Below, one piece after another: positions 53,582 to 63,449 of a stretch of 64,000 bases of DNA (its first letter is position 1; every line of letters begins with the position of its first letter). The stretch lies in NCBI RefSeq assembly GCF_900176345.1, contig NZ_FWXU01000005.1:1-64000 (forward strand), read 5' to 3'. The translations under genes were made by a program, and so were the position numbers. This DNA is from Rhizobium sp. RU36D (GTDB taxonomy: Bacteria > Pseudomonadota > Alphaproteobacteria > Rhizobiales > Rhizobiaceae). The notes beneath the pieces were generated by a model. It saw only the letters and a program-made list of their open reading frames with translations, had not been told where the DNA came from and did no database searches.

Positions 53582-53962
53582 ATGATGAGTGCTCCTTTGG
53601 CAACCGCATACTTACCTGGAATGCATGTCATTGCCGACTTTTGGGGCGTGTCGGAACTCGATGACATAGCCAATATCGAACGCGCACTGGTCGGTGCCGC
53701 GTCAGCCTGCGGAGCAACGCTGCTGGAGGTGAAACTGCATCAGTTCGGTGACCAGGGCGGGATAACCGGCGTTGCACTGCTGGCTGAGTCGCATATCAGC
53801 ATCCACACCTGGCCCGAACTGAGATATGCCGCGCTCGATGTCTTCGTCTGTGGCGGTTGCAATGCTGAGGAAGCTTTGGAACATCTGAGGACTTGCTTGC
53901 GGCCGGGTCGGGTCGACACCACGACGCTGATCCGAGGGCAGAAAACGCAAGAACCATCATAG
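53582..53962 (+). CDS. speD: S-adenosylmethionine decarboxylase proenzyme (SpeD)
   Basis: This 126-residue bacterial SpeD has the self-cleavage site A-E-S-H-I-S-I-H-T-W-P-E: cleavage between Glu69 and Ser70 makes the pyruvoyl group. His75 and Cys90 (V-F-V-C-G-G) are also kept. It makes decarboxylated SAM, the aminopropyl donor. GGGACAA precedes ATG 53582; an earlier GTG at 53504 is less likely. It is the first gene of a five-gene cluster ending in a membrane spermidine synthase-like protein. Confidence 0.92.
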   Translation: MMSAPLATAYLPGMHVIADFWGVSELDDIANIERALVGAASACGATLLEVKLHQFGDQGGITGVALLAESHISIHTWPELRYAALDVFVCGGCNAEEALEHLRTCLRPGRVDTTTLIRGQKTQEPS

Positions 53963-54040
53963 GCGGCACTTGATACTTGCCTGCCACTGTTGAATGGTGT
54001 TGGCAATTTGAATTCGACCCATATTTTTGATGAGCATATT

Positions 54041-54892
54041 ATGATGACCGCCTCATTTGTTCTCAGCGACATCATCAGGGCCGTGTCCTTCGTTGCGCTC
54101 TACATTGTCCTGTTTTTGTTCTCGAAATGGCTAAAGGACACCATCAGCACGTACAAGCTCAGCATCGAACTGATGGAGAAGAACAACCAGGCTGTCGGGT
54201 TGGCTATAAGCGGCTACTATCTTGGCACTGCGGTGATTTTCGCAGCAAGCCTTTTGGGGCCATCCCGCGGCTTAATTCAGGATCTGATGACAGTCGGCGG
54301 CTATTCGATCCTGGGGATCGTCCTGTTAAATGTCTCAGCCTGGCTTACCGACGTGGCCGTGCTCCGTCGCTTTAGCGACACGGCGCAGTTGGTGCAGGAA
54401 AAGAATCTTGGCGTCGGCGCGGTACACTTCGGTATTTATCTGGCGACGGGACTTATCGCGGCTGGTGCTGTATCGGGCGAAGGCGGCGGTGTGTTTTCGG
54501 CGGTTGCCTTTTTCCTTCTGGGGCAGATTTCGCTGCTGCTCTTCAGCCTGATTTACGAGCGCTTCTCGTGTTATGACATCCATGGCGAATTGGTGAAGCA
54601 CAACATTGCAGCCGGCATTGCATTCGGCGGCAATGTCATTGCCTTGGCGATCATCGTGATGAATGCTTCCTCGGGAGACTTCGTAGACTGGCGACGCGAT
54701 CTCATCGAGTTTGGCTGGTCCAATCTCATTGCCTTCGTCATGCTGCCTTTGGTCCGCTTGCTAATGGATCGCCTTGTTATACCGGGGCACTCGCTCGGCA
54801 GGGATATTCGCGATGATGGCAATGTGGCCGCGGGATTGCTCGAGGGCACTTGTTCAATAACTTTTGCCATCGTTCTCGCCGTATTGCTCTAG
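54041..54892 (+). CDS. DUF350 family membrane protein
   Basis: This 283-residue protein has two copies of a four-helix DUF350-like unit: hydrophobic segments near residues 5-30, 55-75, 85-105 and 130-150, and again in the second half. Both halves have an N/A-x-A-V/G-x-A-I/F-x-x-x-G phrase (Q-A-V-G-L-A-I-S-G-Y; I-A-A-G-I-A-F-G-G-N). The start is one of two adjacent ATG codons at 54041. DUF350 proteins occur with SpeD and membrane SpeE homologues in many bacteria; no activity is established. Confidence 0.82.
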   Translation: MMTASFVLSDIIRAVSFVALYIVLFLFSKWLKDTISTYKLSIELMEKNNQAVGLAISGYYLGTAVIFAASLLGPSRGLIQDLMTVGGYSILGIVLLNVSAWLTDVAVLRRFSDTAQLVQEKNLGVGAVHFGIYLATGLIAAGAVSGEGGGVFSAVAFFLLGQISLLLFSLIYERFSCYDIHGELVKHNIAAGIAFGGNVIALAIIVMNASSGDFVDWRRDLIEFGWSNLIAFVMLPLVRLLMDRLVIPGHSLGRDIRDDGNVAAGLLEGTCSITFAIVLAVLL

Positions 54893-54909
54893 GGACGAGG
54901 AACAAGCTC

Positions 54910-55572
54910 TTGCGTGCAAGCCGTCCCAGAACAGCAAGAAAGTCAGTCAAGGCCGCCCAGCCATCCGGTATCGATATCGGCAAACTGGCCTCGGTCTTCA
55001 TTATCTATGGATTGCTTGGACTGCTGACATCTTGGATCATGAACACCCAGTCCAAACGGATCTACCAGGCCCAACTCAGGCAGCAGGTGGCCAGCGGCGC
55101 GTCGCTTACCGATCCGATCGAACCTGGTGAGACGGTCGCCGCGCGTGATTTTGCGTTGATCGGCCCCTTCAAGATTCATGATTCTGGTCAGGTCGTCAAA
55201 GTGCAGATCAGCACCAACATACTTGTCAATCGCTGGTCCTTTGTCGAAGCAGAATTGCTGGACAATCAGAAGGAATATCTCTTCTCCTTCGGCAAGGAAC
55301 TCTGGCATGAAACCGGAAACGACGATGGCGTGTGGGAAGAGGCAGACGAAGCCTACGAGATGAAGTTCACAGTGGCCGAGCCGGGGGACTATTATCTGAA
55401 GATCAAGACGCAGGGTGACTACACGCCCGGAGTTATCACCGTTTCAGTGGCATCCACGGTCGGCAGCAGCGTCCCGCATTTCGCCTTCGGCGTTATCACC
55501 CTGGTGATTGGCCTCGTGCTGAACGAGGTATCGAACGGAACCCTTATCCGGCTGACATCGAGGTTTTCCTGA
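54910..55572 (+). CDS. Membrane-anchored hypothetical protein with extracytoplasmic beta domain
   Basis: This protein of about 220 residues has a basic N-terminus, a membrane helix (L-A-S-V-F-I-I-Y-G-L-L-G-L-L-T-S-W-I), a polar domain of about 120 residues (P-G-E-T-V-A-A-R-D-F, L-F-S-F-G-K-E-L-W-H-E-T-G, E-P-G-D-Y-Y-L-K-I) and a C-terminal helix. The polar domain resembles the DUF4178-type partners of DUF350. The start is uncertain: TTG 54910 has GAGG nearby; the frame is open to 54850. It overlaps the next gene by one base. Confidence 0.72.
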   Translation: MRASRPRTARKSVKAAQPSGIDIGKLASVFIIYGLLGLLTSWIMNTQSKRIYQAQLRQQVASGASLTDPIEPGETVAARDFALIGPFKIHDSGQVVKVQISTNILVNRWSFVEAELLDNQKEYLFSFGKELWHETGNDDGVWEEADEAYEMKFTVAEPGDYYLKIKTQGDYTPGVITVSVASTVGSSVPHFAFGVITLVIGLVLNEVSNGTLIRLTSRFS

Positions 55573-55808
55573 TGAATTCGGAAACCAAGCAAGCCGTTGT
55601 TATCGCCATGGTCGTCCTCGGCACCATCTACCTGTATCTCTTTCTTCCCTCTTCTGGTGGCTATGGCTACCAGGGCTATGGCGGATCATCGGGGCGCAGT
55701 TCAATTTGGTATTGGAACAGCGTGGAGACCTTCCACGAACGCAGCAATCGTAGCGGCAGTGTCGGCGGGCTCGGGGTTCTGGGCGGCGGCCCGGAAAGTG
55801 GCAAATGA
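55572..55808 (+). CDS. Small single-pass membrane protein, Gly/Tyr/Ser-rich
   Basis: This 78-residue protein has one N-terminal helix (V-V-I-A-M-V-V-L-G-T-I-Y-L-Y-L-F-L) and a Gly-, Tyr- and Ser-rich tail (G-G-Y-G-Y-Q-G-Y-G-G). It overlaps both neighbours, so it is part of the translated cluster. I do not recognise the family; similar short Gly-rich proteins are seen in DUF350/SpeE neighbourhoods. Confidence 0.7.
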   Translation: MNSETKQAVVIAMVVLGTIYLYLFLPSSGGYGYQGYGGSSGRSSIWYWNSVETFHERSNRSGSVGGLGVLGGGPESGK

Positions 55809-57403
55809 CCACGCATGAAGAGGTCATGCCGCCTGATGGAGATGGCGGGCGGCAATCCATGGCGCTCATGTTCTCGGCTTTCGTGTCGGGTCTTTGCTCC
55901 ATTATCTATGAGTTGCTGATCGCCACGACTGCATCCTATTTTCTGGGAGACAGCGTCAAATACTTCTCGCTGACTATCGGCATCTACATGGCGGCCATGG
56001 GTATTGGGACCTATCTGTCTAAATACATCGAACGGGACCTGTTGACGCGGTTTGTACAGATTGAGCTGGCGCTGGCTGCCTTGGGCGGACTGAGCATCCC
56101 GCTGCTCTATCTGACCTATGCATGGACGAAGCTGTTTATCCCCGTCTATCTCTTCCTAACGGTGTCCATCGGTGTCTTGATTGGGCTGGAGATCCCGTTT
56201 CTCACGCGGCTGATGGAGCGATACAATCAGCTGAAGGTGAATATCGCCAACATCCTTTCGTTCGACTACTTCGGCGCGTTGATCGCGACACTGTCGTTTC
56301 CCTTCATCCTGTTGCCATTCTTCGGTGTCTATCAGTCCTCTCTCCTGTTCGGCTTCGCCAATATGTCGATCGGCTTTGCGGTGCTTCGTGTATTCGCCTC
56401 AGAGATTGGGCCAAAGACGCGATCTTTGAAGCATCTGACCTTTGTGCTGACGGGTGCACTGGGCGTCATGATCCTGACGTCTCATCATTTCCTGAGCCAC
56501 TGGGACCAGAGCCTTTATGAAGATCGGATCGTCTACAGCGCACAGTCGTCCTACCAGCGGATCGTGCTAACGCGGGATCGCGACGACACGCGGCTCTATC
56601 TCGACGGAAATCTGCAGTTTTCGTCGATCGACGAGTATCGGTATCACGAGGCTTTGGTCCATATTCCCCTGGCTGTGGGCAGTGGAACGCCGTCGCGCGT
56701 CCTGCTGCTTGGCGCCGGTGACGGCCTGGCCGCACGAGAACTGCTGAAGTATGACGGCATCAGCGAGATTGTCCTCGTGGATCTCGATCCGCAGATTGTG
56801 TCTTTGGCGCGCGACAATCCGCATATTTCAACGCTCAACCGAGGCAGTCTCAATGACGCCCGGGTAAAAGTCGTGTTTGCCGATGCCTTCGGCTATCTCC
56901 AAACGAACGAAGAAAGATTTGACGTCATCATTGCCGATCTGCCCGATCCCAACAACAGCGGGCTTGCCCGACTCTACAGCAAGCAGTTCTATCAACTCGC
57001 GGAACGAAACTTGAGTCCGGGTGGGCTATTTGTGACACAGGCGACCAGCCCATACTTCGCGCCACGGGCCTTTGCCGGTATCGCCAAGACCATCGAGGCA
57101 GCCGGGTTTCAACACCTCTATCCCTATCATGCGAACGTCCCCTCCTTCGGTGATTGGGGTTTCGTTCTGGCGAGCAATGCCAAGCTCAATATGACCACCC
57201 ATCGATTGCAGTCGAAACCCGCTATCTGGACCTACGGAATTTTGCTGGCCATTTTGTCTTCGACAAGGACACGGCCGTGGGTGACGTCGAGGTCACCACG
57301 CTCGATAAACCTGTCGTCCTCGATTACTACCTTTCTGGTTGGCAGCATTATCGCTAGGCAAAGGCGTCGGCCCGGGATCGACTTTCACGCGCGAAAAACA
57401 TGA
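55805..57403 (+). CDS. Membrane spermidine synthase-like protein, frameshifted near the 3' end
   Basis: The frame gives 532 residues. About seven hydrophobic segments (residues 15-225) precede a spermidine synthase-like domain: S-S-Y-Q-R-I-V-L, Y-R-Y-H-E-A-L-V-H, L-L-L-G-A-G-D-G-L-A-A-R-E, V-D-L-D-P and D-L-P-D-P-N-N. After residue 468 (about base 57209) the frame turns into unrelated Ser/Arg-rich sequence. The expected ending (V-E-T-R-Y-L-D-L-R-N-F, F-V-F-D-K-D, V-E-V-T-T-L-D-K-P-V-V) continues in another frame to TAG 57355-57357. One missing base near 57209 would restore L-P-V-E-T-R. So it is either a recent mutation or a sequencing error. The catalytic core is intact. Confidence 0.82.
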   Translation: MTTHEEVMPPDGDGGRQSMALMFSAFVSGLCSIIYELLIATTASYFLGDSVKYFSLTIGIYMAAMGIGTYLSKYIERDLLTRFVQIELALAALGGLSIPLLYLTYAWTKLFIPVYLFLTVSIGVLIGLEIPFLTRLMERYNQLKVNIANILSFDYFGALIATLSFPFILLPFFGVYQSSLLFGFANMSIGFAVLRVFASEIGPKTRSLKHLTFVLTGALGVMILTSHHFLSHWDQSLYEDRIVYSAQSSYQRIVLTRDRDDTRLYLDGNLQFSSIDEYRYHEALVHIPLAVGSGTPSRVLLLGAGDGLAARELLKYDGISEIVLVDLDPQIVSLARDNPHISTLNRGSLNDARVKVVFADAFGYLQTNEERFDVIIADLPDPNNSGLARLYSKQFYQLAERNLSPGGLFVTQATSPYFAPRAFAGIAKTIEAAGFQHLYPYHANVPSFGDWGFVLASNAKLNMTTHRLQSKPAIWTYGILLAILSSTRTRPWVTSRSPRSINLSSSITTFLVGSIIARQRRRPGIDFHARKT

Positions 57404-57468
57404 GACAGGTCGGCGGACCCGTGGCATAAGGGCGCCGCAACACGAAATCTCCAGCCGCAAGACAGACC

Positions 57469-59091
<1,623 letters not shown>

Positions 59092-59119
59092 AAACAAAAT
59101 TGATTTAGGGAGGAAACCC

Positions 59120-59851
59120 ATGGTCAACAGCGAAACACAGGGCCGGCTGGTCGATGACCTCTCCAAGGCGATCACCGGGAACGGCACTGTCGACACCGGG
59201 TCCGTCACCGCTCTGGATGCCGCCGGCGCTTATGCGGTGCAGGCGGCGCTGTTTCAGCGCGGTGACTATGCCGTTGCCGGCTTCAAGCTCAGCCTCAAGC
59301 CGGACGGCGCCTATAGCGCGCCGCTGCTGTTTGTCGAAAGCGGTGATCGGTACGCCCATGTGCCTGATATCGGCGTGGAGCCGGAACTGGCCCTGACGCT
59401 CTCGAAAGACCTGCCGGCCCGCGAAACGCCGTATAGCCGCGACGAGATCGTCGAGGCGATCGGCAAGGTTTCGCTTGGCGTCGAGATCATCCGCAGCCGT
59501 TTCTCGACCCCGCCGGCCTGGCCGCTCGGCCTGGCCGATTTCATGAGCAATATCGGCTATCTCGTCGGTGCCGAACTGGACCGCGGCGTGCTCGCCGAGG
59601 GTTTCGACCTTGGCCAGGTCCGGGTCGAATCCAACGGCACTGTCCTGGTCGACCAGCCTGCGAAGCATCCCGACGCCGATCCGGTCGCGGCACTCGTTGC
59701 CTATGCCAATGGCGTGCCCGGCCCGTTCGGTCCGCTGAAGGCGGGGCAGGTTGTCACCACCGGCAGCGTTTGCGGGGCGGTCAAGGTACCCTCAACCGGG
59801 ACAGTTTTTGTCGGCCTGCTTGGCAAGGAATATGCGTTCAGCCTTTCCTGA
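59120..59851 (+). CDS. 2-keto-4-pentenoate hydratase (MhpD)-like protein
   Basis: This 243-residue protein resembles the hydratase/decarboxylase branch of the fumarylacetoacetase fold: A-G-F-K-L-S-L-K near residue 53, the metal phrase V-E-P-E-L-A-L-T-L, V-E-I-I-R-S-R and a final T-G-S-V-C-G-A-V. It is slightly shorter than the usual 260 residues. GGGAGGAAACCC before the ATG is a strong ribosome site. It overlaps the convergent gene by 14 bases. The substrate is unknown. Confidence 0.82.
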   Translation: MVNSETQGRLVDDLSKAITGNGTVDTGSVTALDAAGAYAVQAALFQRGDYAVAGFKLSLKPDGAYSAPLLFVESGDRYAHVPDIGVEPELALTLSKDLPARETPYSRDEIVEAIGKVSLGVEIIRSRFSTPPAWPLGLADFMSNIGYLVGAELDRGVLAEGFDLGQVRVESNGTVLVDQPAKHPDADPVAALVAYANGVPGPFGPLKAGQVVTTGSVCGAVKVPSTGTVFVGLLGKEYAFSLS

Positions 59852-60725
59852 CATGGGGCGACCGGCAGCCGAGCCGGTTTGTCACGATCACTGCCAGCAG
59901 CCGTCCATCCGATCCCAGGAGATGGTCGGCCGTTGACAGGCCATCGGCGGAACGGCGGACGAGCGCAACCGACACCGGCTCGCCGGGCTCGATATTGCCG
60001 GCGAAGGATACATGGCGGCTGGAAGTCGCCAGCGGCTCCGCGACATTGCCCTGCCAGTGCTCGAAGGCCCGGTCCGCAAGGGCCTGGAATTCCGCGAAGT
60101 AGAACAGGCCGGCACCGTTGAATTCCTGCGAGGCCGAGGGGGTGAACGTCATTGCCGGTGGCGGATTCGCTGGCGCCTCAAGCCCGGAAAACCTGTCGAA
60201 ACATCCGGCTTTTAACGCGGCGCTCAGGTCGATCAACAGGCTTGGCTGAACCGAGCGCAGCGAGGGCGAGCCGGCGACCATGGTGCGCGCGATGCTCCGG
60301 TTGCCATTGCCATGACGGCTGACGAAGGTCGATAGCAAAGCCGCCCTGCCGACGCAGCGTGACCCGCAATAGAGCCGATGGCGGCTTTCGAAACGTGTGC
60401 GCGACACGGCCACCAGATCAGATCGGATGCTGAGCACATCATTGGCCCTGATATCGCTGAGCCCCTGGCTTTCGAGAGAGGTCGCGCATATCGCCGCATA
60501 GGCCTCGTCTCCTTCAGGCGTCCGAAAATCGGCGTTGTCCATGCCCAGTTCAAGCGCCAGCATCAGCCAGTGGCGATGGCCGAGCTCCTTCATCAGCCAT
60601 GTTTCGGAAAGCCCCGAGGGGGTCAGGTGCGGCATGCCGAGGAGAAGATGGGGCGCAAGCGCCTGTTCCATCAGCTGGCGCGGAGACGGCGGCGCGGTCT
60701 CGATATCGGCAACGGCAATGTTCAT
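59838..60725 (-). CDS. LnmK-like/Pnap_2097 family biosynthetic protein
   Basis: This 295-residue protein resembles the double hot-dog family of LnmK and the Pnap_2097 group: L-L-L-G-M-P-H-L-T-P-x-G-L-S-E-T-W-L-M-K-E-L-G-H-R-H-W near the start and a closing D-G-R-L-L-A. LnmK is a bifunctional acyltransferase/decarboxylase in polyketide synthesis; here no PKS is seen. It is the last gene of the Nit1C-like set, three bases after the oxidoreductase. Confidence 0.68.
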   Translation of the reverse strand: MNIAVADIETAPPSPRQLMEQALAPHLLLGMPHLTPSGLSETWLMKELGHRHWLMLALELGMDNADFRTPEGDEAYAAICATSLESQGLSDIRANDVLSIRSDLVAVSRTRFESRHRLYCGSRCVGRAALLSTFVSRHGNGNRSIARTMVAGSPSLRSVQPSLLIDLSAALKAGCFDRFSGLEAPANPPPAMTFTPSASQEFNGAGLFYFAEFQALADRAFEHWQGNVAEPLATSSRHVSFAGNIEPGEPVSVALVRRSADGLSTADHLLGSDGRLLAVIVTNRLGCRSPHVRKG

Positions 60726-60728
60726 GCG

Positions 60729-62003
60729 TCAGCTTCCGACGGCCTGCTTGAGGGGCACCTGTCGCATCGCCAGCGCATCCGCGAGGTGATCGACCACGTG
60801 TTCGGCATCCTTGCCGACGCTGAGGAAACGGCCGGAGCCCCAGGTCCACAGCCAGGGCAGGCCGAGGACATAGACGCCGGGAATGCCGGTCACACCGCGG
60901 CGCTGTACCGGATAGCCCGTGCCATCGAAAATCGGCAGGCCGACGAAGGACCAATCCGGACGAAAACCAGTTGCCCAGATCACCGAGGTGATGCCCTCGG
61001 CCACAAGATCGAGTTCCGTAGTCTCCTTTTCCGGCGTCCAGAGCGGCTGGTAGACCGATCCGTCAGGCGCATCAATGCCCTTCTCGGCAATATGGCGGTC
61101 GATCAGGGCATTGATTCCATTATAGACGCGGTCCGCCTCATCGAGATTTGACTTGAGGTTCGGCGCAAAGAGCATGCGGCCTTGGCTGACCGTCTCCATG
61201 CGTCCATAAAGCGCCATGCCTTCAAGGGCGAACTTCCGCAGATCGATGTCGCGGCCTCCATCGCGGCCTGTTAGGTAATGGTTGGTGTCATGCTTCTTCT
61301 TGCCCATCCCATCATGTTCGATGGTGATATCGTACTGCCCGATATCGGCAAGCCAGTCGACCACGTCCCGGCCGCGGTAGAAACGGGCACATCGTGGAGC
61401 ATTGCCCGTGACCATATGCACCTTGCGGCCGGCCAGATGCAGGTCCTCTGCGATCTGGCAGCCTGATTGGCCCGAGCCGACGACCATCACCGCCCCCTCG
61501 GGCAGTTGGCCCTGACTGCGGTAGTCGGCGGTATGAAGCTGCAGGATACTGTCCGGCAGCCGCTCGGCGGCGCGCGGAATGGCGGGCTCGCTGTAGAGGC
61601 TGGTGGCAATAATCACCGCATCCGCCATGACCGCCCCCGCCGCGCTTTCAATGCGGAAACCGCTGCCGTGTCGCTCGATAGAGGTGACTTCCGTGTGCTC
61701 CAGGATCGGCGCATCGACCTTCTTCACGAACCGCCCGACATAATCCAGGATCTGGTCTTTCACCATGAAACCGTGCGGGTCGTCACCATCATAGGGATGG
61801 TCCGGCAACTGGCATTGCCAGTTGGGCGTCACGAGGCAAAAGGCGTCCCACCGCTCGTCCCGCCATTTATGGGCCGCGGTCTTCTTTTCGAAAACGACAT
61901 GGCTGATGCCGTGCTTCTTCAGGTAGTGGCTTGCCGACAGTCCGGCCTGTCCGCCGCCGATAACTACGGCCTGATAATGGCTCTTAAGTGCGGGCGTGTT
62001 CAT
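60729..62003 (-). CDS. MSMEG_0569-like flavin-dependent oxidoreductase (NitH-like)
   Basis: This 424-residue FAD enzyme has G-G-G-Q-A-G-L-S near its start, a second nucleotide motif V-V-G-S-G-Q-S-G-C-Q-I-A, and A-T-G-F-R-P-D-W before the end, as in flavin monooxygenases. AAGGAG before ATG 62003 fixes the start; a larger frame from 62252 overlaps the next gene and is rejected. It fits the oxidoreductase of the conserved nitrilase (Nit1C) cluster, which supports cyanide use in some bacteria. Confidence 0.85.
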   Translation of the reverse strand: MNTPALKSHYQAVVIGGGQAGLSASHYLKKHGISHVVFEKKTAAHKWRDERWDAFCLVTPNWQCQLPDHPYDGDDPHGFMVKDQILDYVGRFVKKVDAPILEHTEVTSIERHGSGFRIESAAGAVMADAVIIATSLYSEPAIPRAAERLPDSILQLHTADYRSQGQLPEGAVMVVGSGQSGCQIAEDLHLAGRKVHMVTGNAPRCARFYRGRDVVDWLADIGQYDITIEHDGMGKKKHDTNHYLTGRDGGRDIDLRKFALEGMALYGRMETVSQGRMLFAPNLKSNLDEADRVYNGINALIDRHIAEKGIDAPDGSVYQPLWTPEKETTELDLVAEGITSVIWATGFRPDWSFVGLPIFDGTGYPVQRRGVTGIPGVYVLGLPWLWTWGSGRFLSVGKDAEHVVDHLADALAMRQVPLKQAVGS

Positions 62004-62014
62004 GAAGCGCTCCT

Positions 62015-62302
62015 TCAGGCGATGAATGTCTTGACGAGGACCGAGGCGGTGTCGCGATCCTGATAATGGCTGGCGACGCTTTCGATGCGGGCGAGCTGGC
62101 CGCGCGCCAGCGAACAGGCAAAGCCGTATTTCGCCTCGACCCGGTCGCTGGCGATGGTCAGGGCCTGTCGGCTCCGATCCAGAAAATCGGACAGCGGATA
62201 GCTTTGTCCCTCGGTGAAAAAATCCTGGATCACGAGGGAGGGCGAATAACATTCTTCGTCGCGGCCATCAGGCCAGGTCACGATGAACCGCATTTCAGGC
62301 AT
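62015..62302 (-). CDS. MSMEG_0570-like nitrogen starvation response protein
   Basis: This 95-residue protein begins M-P-E-M-R-F-I-V-T-W-P-D-G-R-D-E-E-C-Y-S-P-S-L-V-I and has R-S-R-Q-A-L-T-I-A-S-D-R-V, then K-Y-G-F-A-C-S. The pattern matches the small family found in MSMEG_0565-0572/Sll0783-type clusters. The role is unknown. It overlaps the glycosyltransferase gene by eight bases. Confidence 0.82.
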   Translation of the reverse strand: MPEMRFIVTWPDGRDEECYSPSLVIQDFFTEGQSYPLSDFLDRSRQALTIASDRVEAKYGFACSLARGQLARIESVASHYQDRDTASVLVKTFIA

Positions 62303-63449
62303 GGGCTGGCTCCATCATCTCGATATAGGTGTTAAGGTGGGCCTCAGCGGTTCGGCGCCAGCTATGACGCGCCGCGACCTCCATCCCGGCCGGTATCAGT
62401 TGCCGGCGGATATCGGGAGCCAGCGAAAGCATCATCGCCTCAGCAATGGAGGCGGGATTGAGCGGATCGCACCAGATCGCATCATCTGCCGAGAGGTATC
62501 CGGTGAAGGGGGCGATCGACGAGACGACGACCGGTGTGCCGCTCGCCATGGCTTCGAGCACGACCAGTCCAAAGCCTTCCTTGACGGAGGGAAAGACGAG
62601 CGCGTCCGCCAGGCGAAACAGGGCCGGAAGGTCCCGGTCAGCGACTGCTCCAATGATGTGGACCGCGTTTCGAACCGTCGGCAACTGCTCAAGACGCGTG
62701 CGGAATGCAGTCTGATAGGCTCCGTGATCGAGCAGCGATACGCCGCCTGCGATGACGAGTTGGGCATTGGGGAGAACGGCCCGTACCTGTGCAAAGGCGT
62801 CGAGGATACGAAGCGTATTCTTGCGGGCCTCTATGCCACCGACGCAGAGGAAGATGGGGCCAGGGGGCAGGTCCAGTTTCTTGCGCAACGGCGCATCCGT
62901 CTCGTCCGATTGCGGTGAAAAGCGTGCGGTATCGACACCGTTGCCGACATTGACCGATGGCTTGCCCTCCGCCTTCAGGACGTCTTGCCAAAGCGCGCTC
63001 ACCGTAAAGAAGCGATCCGCCTGATCGATGGACCGCTTTTGCAGGGTCATCAGACGCGGGTCGGAAAATTGATCGATGTGGTGCACAGTCCGGACAAAAC
63101 CGGGAATGAGGCCCTTGGCCTTCAAGGTCGCCAGGGCGTTTCCCGAAATACCGTCATGGGCATGATAGAGGTCGAATTGTCGGCGTTCCCCAGGCGCGAA
63201 ATAGGCCAGATAGTCCGATATCCGCTGCTCGACCAGTTCCGTCATGGGCGTCGGGGTGGGTCCGACGCGGAAGGGTGCTGTTTCGCAGGCGGGTCGTCTC
63301 GAGAATCCGCGCCCGCTTGAATCGGGAGCATGAAGAACGACGTGGTGGCCCATCGCCGTCAGCGCCTCCGAGAGGTGCATGGCATGCACCACGCCGCCGC
63401 GCGGGTTGGTCGAATGGGTGAGCATGGCGATACGCAGAGGCCGGATCAT
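62295..63449 (-). CDS. MSMEG_0565-like glycosyltransferase (GT4)
   Basis: This 384-residue GT-B enzyme has G-G-V-V-H-A-M-H-L near its start, N-G-V-D-T-A-R-F, F-L-C-V-G-G-I-E-A-R-K-N in the middle and the donor site F-P-S-V-K-E-G-F-G-L-V-V-L-E-A-M-A-S-G-T-P-V-V. It resembles the glycosyltransferase that recurs in Nit1-type clusters. It overlaps the AIR-synthase-like gene by four bases. Donor and acceptor are unknown. Confidence 0.85.
   Translation of the reverse strand: MIRPLRIAMLTHSTNPRGGVVHAMHLSEALTAMGHHVVLHAPDSSGRGFSRRPACETAPFRVGPTPTPMTELVEQRISDYLAYFAPGERRQFDLYHAHDGISGNALATLKAKGLIPGFVRTVHHIDQFSDPRLMTLQKRSIDQADRFFTVSALWQDVLKAEGKPSVNVGNGVDTARFSPQSDETDAPLRKKLDLPPGPIFLCVGGIEARKNTLRILDAFAQVRAVLPNAQLVIAGGVSLLDHGAYQTAFRTRLEQLPTVRNAVHIIGAVADRDLPALFRLADALVFPSVKEGFGLVVLEAMASGTPVVVSSIAPFTGYLSADDAIWCDPLNPASIAEAMMLSLAPDIRRQLIPAGMEVAARHSWRRTAEAHLNTYIEMMEPAHA

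Noticed and set aside
61000..62252. N-terminal extension of the flavin oxidoreductase up to 62252
   Set aside because: It is an out-of-frame reading of the MSMEG_0570-like gene; AAGGAG before ATG 62003 gives a normal FAD-enzyme start.
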